A DNA stretch of 64,000 nucleotides from positions 62,001 through 126,000 of the forward strand of contig NZ_BEWA01000007.1 in NCBI RefSeq assembly GCF_003112535.1, in the 5' to 3' direction. Of this stretch, positions 62,957 through 64,000 are shown one piece after another. Under the pieces are notes generated by a model. It worked only from the letters and a program-made list of their open reading frames with translations. It ran no database searches and had not been told where the DNA came from. Position 1 is the stretch's first letter. Every line of letters begins with the position of its first letter. The DNA is from Streptomyces rishiriensis (GTDB taxonomy: Bacteria; Actinomycetota; Actinomycetes; Streptomycetales; Streptomycetaceae). Position numbers and translations under genes: made by a program.

Positions 62957-62970
62957 TAGAACGCGTTCCC
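62957..62970 (-). promoter_or_regulatory. KstR-like operator upstream of the MaoC gene
   Basis: TAGAACGCGTTCCC contains the perfect palindrome GAACGCGTTC and fits the mycobacterial KstR pattern TnnAACnnGTTnnA except for the last base. It lies just downstream of the proposed transcription start, a good place to block transcription. Confidence 0.5.
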
Positions 62971-62984
62971 ATGCGGCGACCCCC

Positions 62985-63013
62985 TGTATAGCCCAGGCCC
63001 CGGTACTTGTGAA
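62985..63013 (-). promoter_or_regulatory. Promoter of the MaoC operon
   Basis: On the minus strand TTCACA (63008-63013) and TATACA (62985-62990) are separated by exactly 17 bp, a near-consensus vegetative promoter. Confidence 0.65.
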
Positions 63014-63032
63014 GAGACCTGACGGCCGACAC

Positions 63033-63047
63033 CTGACGGTATGTCAG
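63033..63047. promoter_or_regulatory. Inverted repeat between the divergent MaoC and histidine kinase genes
   Basis: CTGAC-GGTAT-GTCAG is a perfect 5-5-5 inverted repeat; CCTGACGG also occurs at 63018-63025. The rest of the 381-bp gap (62805-63185) shows no gene; 62917-62950 is an A-rich run. Confidence 0.4.
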
Positions 63048-63185
63048 AAACCGTCGACGGTGACATTTGTACCGGCCGGGTCCGTACATCTCGGCACTGC
63101 CGCGGACGGGCCCGAGACCGTAGCGTCGGAGTCGGCCGCACCGCCTGGAGCGGTGGGCACGGGAGACGGAAACGGGGACGGGACC

Positions 63186-64000
63186 ATGGCAAGGTCGTTC
63201 GAGGACCTGCGGCGCGCACAGGCGTACCGCCGGGCCGCCTGGCGCGCGGCGTTCCGGGAGGCACGGGAGCAGCAGCGGCACTGGAAGGCGGACAAGGAGC
63301 GCCTCAAGGCCCAGTACCGGGCCGTCCACGAAGCGGGGCGCCGGAGCGGGGACCCGTCGCAGCGGGTCCCGGACGACGCGGGCCCGCCCGCCAGCGGCTT
63401 CACACTGATGCCCTGGCTGCTGATGGGGATGGGCGCCATCTCCAACCTCTTCCACGGCGAGACCCCGAACCCCTGGATCGGCGGCCTCGGGTTGCTGACG
63501 TTCAACTCCCTCTACATCTACGTCTCCTTCCGCTCCTTCGTGAAGGAGACCCGCCAGGCGACCTCCACGCGGGTGGCGCTGGCCCTGCTCGGGCTGGTGA
63601 CCTGCGGGCTCGCCCTCGCCTACGGCGACAGCTGGCTGCTGTTCTTCCCCTTGCTGGGCCTCGCGACGGGCGCGGTCCTGCGCGGTCCCCACCTGCGCGC
63701 CGTCGGCACCGCGCTGGCCGCGCTGGCGGGGACGGTCTCCGCCGTCCACGAGGGCTGGGACGGCCTCACGATCGCCTACGCGACCTGGCTCTCCACGATG
63801 GTGACCGCCGCGATCCTGTCCCTCTCCGAGGCCGTGCGGGAACTGCGCGCCGCCCGCGAGGAGCTGGCCCGCCGAGCCGTGGAGGAGGAGCGGCTGCGCT
63901 TCTCGCGCGACCTGCACGACCTGCTCGGCCACACCCTTTCGGTGATCGTGGTGAAGTCGGAGGCGGCCAGGCGCCTGGCCCTGCGTGACATGGACGCGGC
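63186..64000 (+). CDS. Two-component sensor histidine kinase (NarL type), 3' truncated by window edge
   Basis: 271 residues are visible, from ATG at 63186. An N-terminal charged helix (RRAQAYRRAAWRAAFREAREQQRHWKADKERLK) precedes about five to six membrane segments (75-205), then a helical linker SEAVRELRAARE leads to the HisKA_3 phosphoacceptor block RFSRDLHDLLGHTLSVIVVK, with the histidine in DLHD. The ATPase domain lies outside the window, and a response regulator gene usually follows. The signal cannot be told. It is divergent from the MaoC operon. Confidence 0.9.
   Translation, partial: MARSFEDLRRAQAYRRAAWRAAFREAREQQRHWKADKERLKAQYRAVHEAGRRSGDPSQRVPDDAGPPASGFTLMPWLLMGMGAISNLFHGETPNPWIGGLGLLTFNSLYIYVSFRSFVKETRQATSTRVALALLGLVTCGLALAYGDSWLLFFPLLGLATGAVLRGPHLRAVGTALAALAGTVSAVHEGWDGLTIAYATWLSTMVTAAILSLSEAVRELRAAREELARRAVEEERLRFSRDLHDLLGHTLSVIVVKSEAARRLALRDMDA

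Overview
The window is chromosomal DNA from a high-GC actinomycete, almost certainly a Streptomyces. Third codon positions are overwhelmingly G/C, GTG starts and GTGA/ATGA stop-start overlaps are common, and the gene content is typical of the genus: an AfsR/SARP giant regulator, DUF397 plus helix-turn-helix pairs, and a bifunctional RNase H/phosphatase next to a zinc-ribbon protein and Nif3.

Layout. 1-12 kb: a truncated DHA2 drug exporter with a palindromic operator, panB, a DrrAB-type ABC exporter, a 1170-residue SARP/NB-ARC/TPR regulator, an M50 membrane protease, an F420:NADP oxidoreductase and map. 12-18 kb: a His-rich secreted peptide, a PhzF-family protein and an iron-boxed efeOBU iron-uptake operon with a trailing lipoprotein gene. 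18-28 kb: a primase-like protein, a TetR regulator with a probable autoregulatory operator, a Gfo/Idh oxidoreductase, a Bcr/CflA exporter, a serine hydrolase, an Rsm22-like methyltransferase, an SDR, a D-Ala-D-Ala carboxypeptidase broken by an internal deletion, a SnoaL-like protein, DoxX and a MazG-like protein. 28-34 kb: a lipoprotein followed by two tandem Ser/Thr kinases, each fused through one membrane segment to an extracellular amino-acid-receptor-like domain. 34-38 kb: two amino-acid permeases around a divergent GntR regulator.

38-50.6 kb is an accessory, defence-like island between housekeeping genes. It holds a YefM/YoeB-type toxin-antitoxin pair, an NB-ARC/TPR NLR-like gene (frameshifted) coupled to a small effector-like gene that shares a short motif with it, a DUF6879 pair, an EcsC-like protein, a helix-turn-helix/DUF397 pair, an anti-sigma-like ATPase, a remnant resembling a PglW/NERD kinase, a small membrane peptide, and two paralogous PD-(D/E)xK-like nuclease/SF1 helicase genes with the same duplicated leader. 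The island ends at rnpB (RNase P RNA, minus strand).

50.6-64 kb returns to core genes: an EamA transporter whose 3' end overlaps rnpB, an AraC regulator, yaaA, a KDPG aldolase, RNase H/phosphatase, a zinc-ribbon gene (frameshifted, apparent CTG start), Nif3, a large hypothetical protein, a three-gene operon (MaoC hydratase, Zn-alcohol dehydrogenase, SDR) resembling actinobacterial steroid or acyl-CoA catabolism with a KstR-like operator, and the start of a sensor histidine kinase.

The most interesting material is the NLR/effector pair with the shared amyloid-like motif, the twin nuclease-helicase genes with their common leader, the twin receptor kinases, and apparent CTG start codons inside CTGA overlaps. 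Three genes carry single frameshifts and one an internal deletion, so some may be sequencing errors. All assignments come from reading the sequence; no database search was possible.
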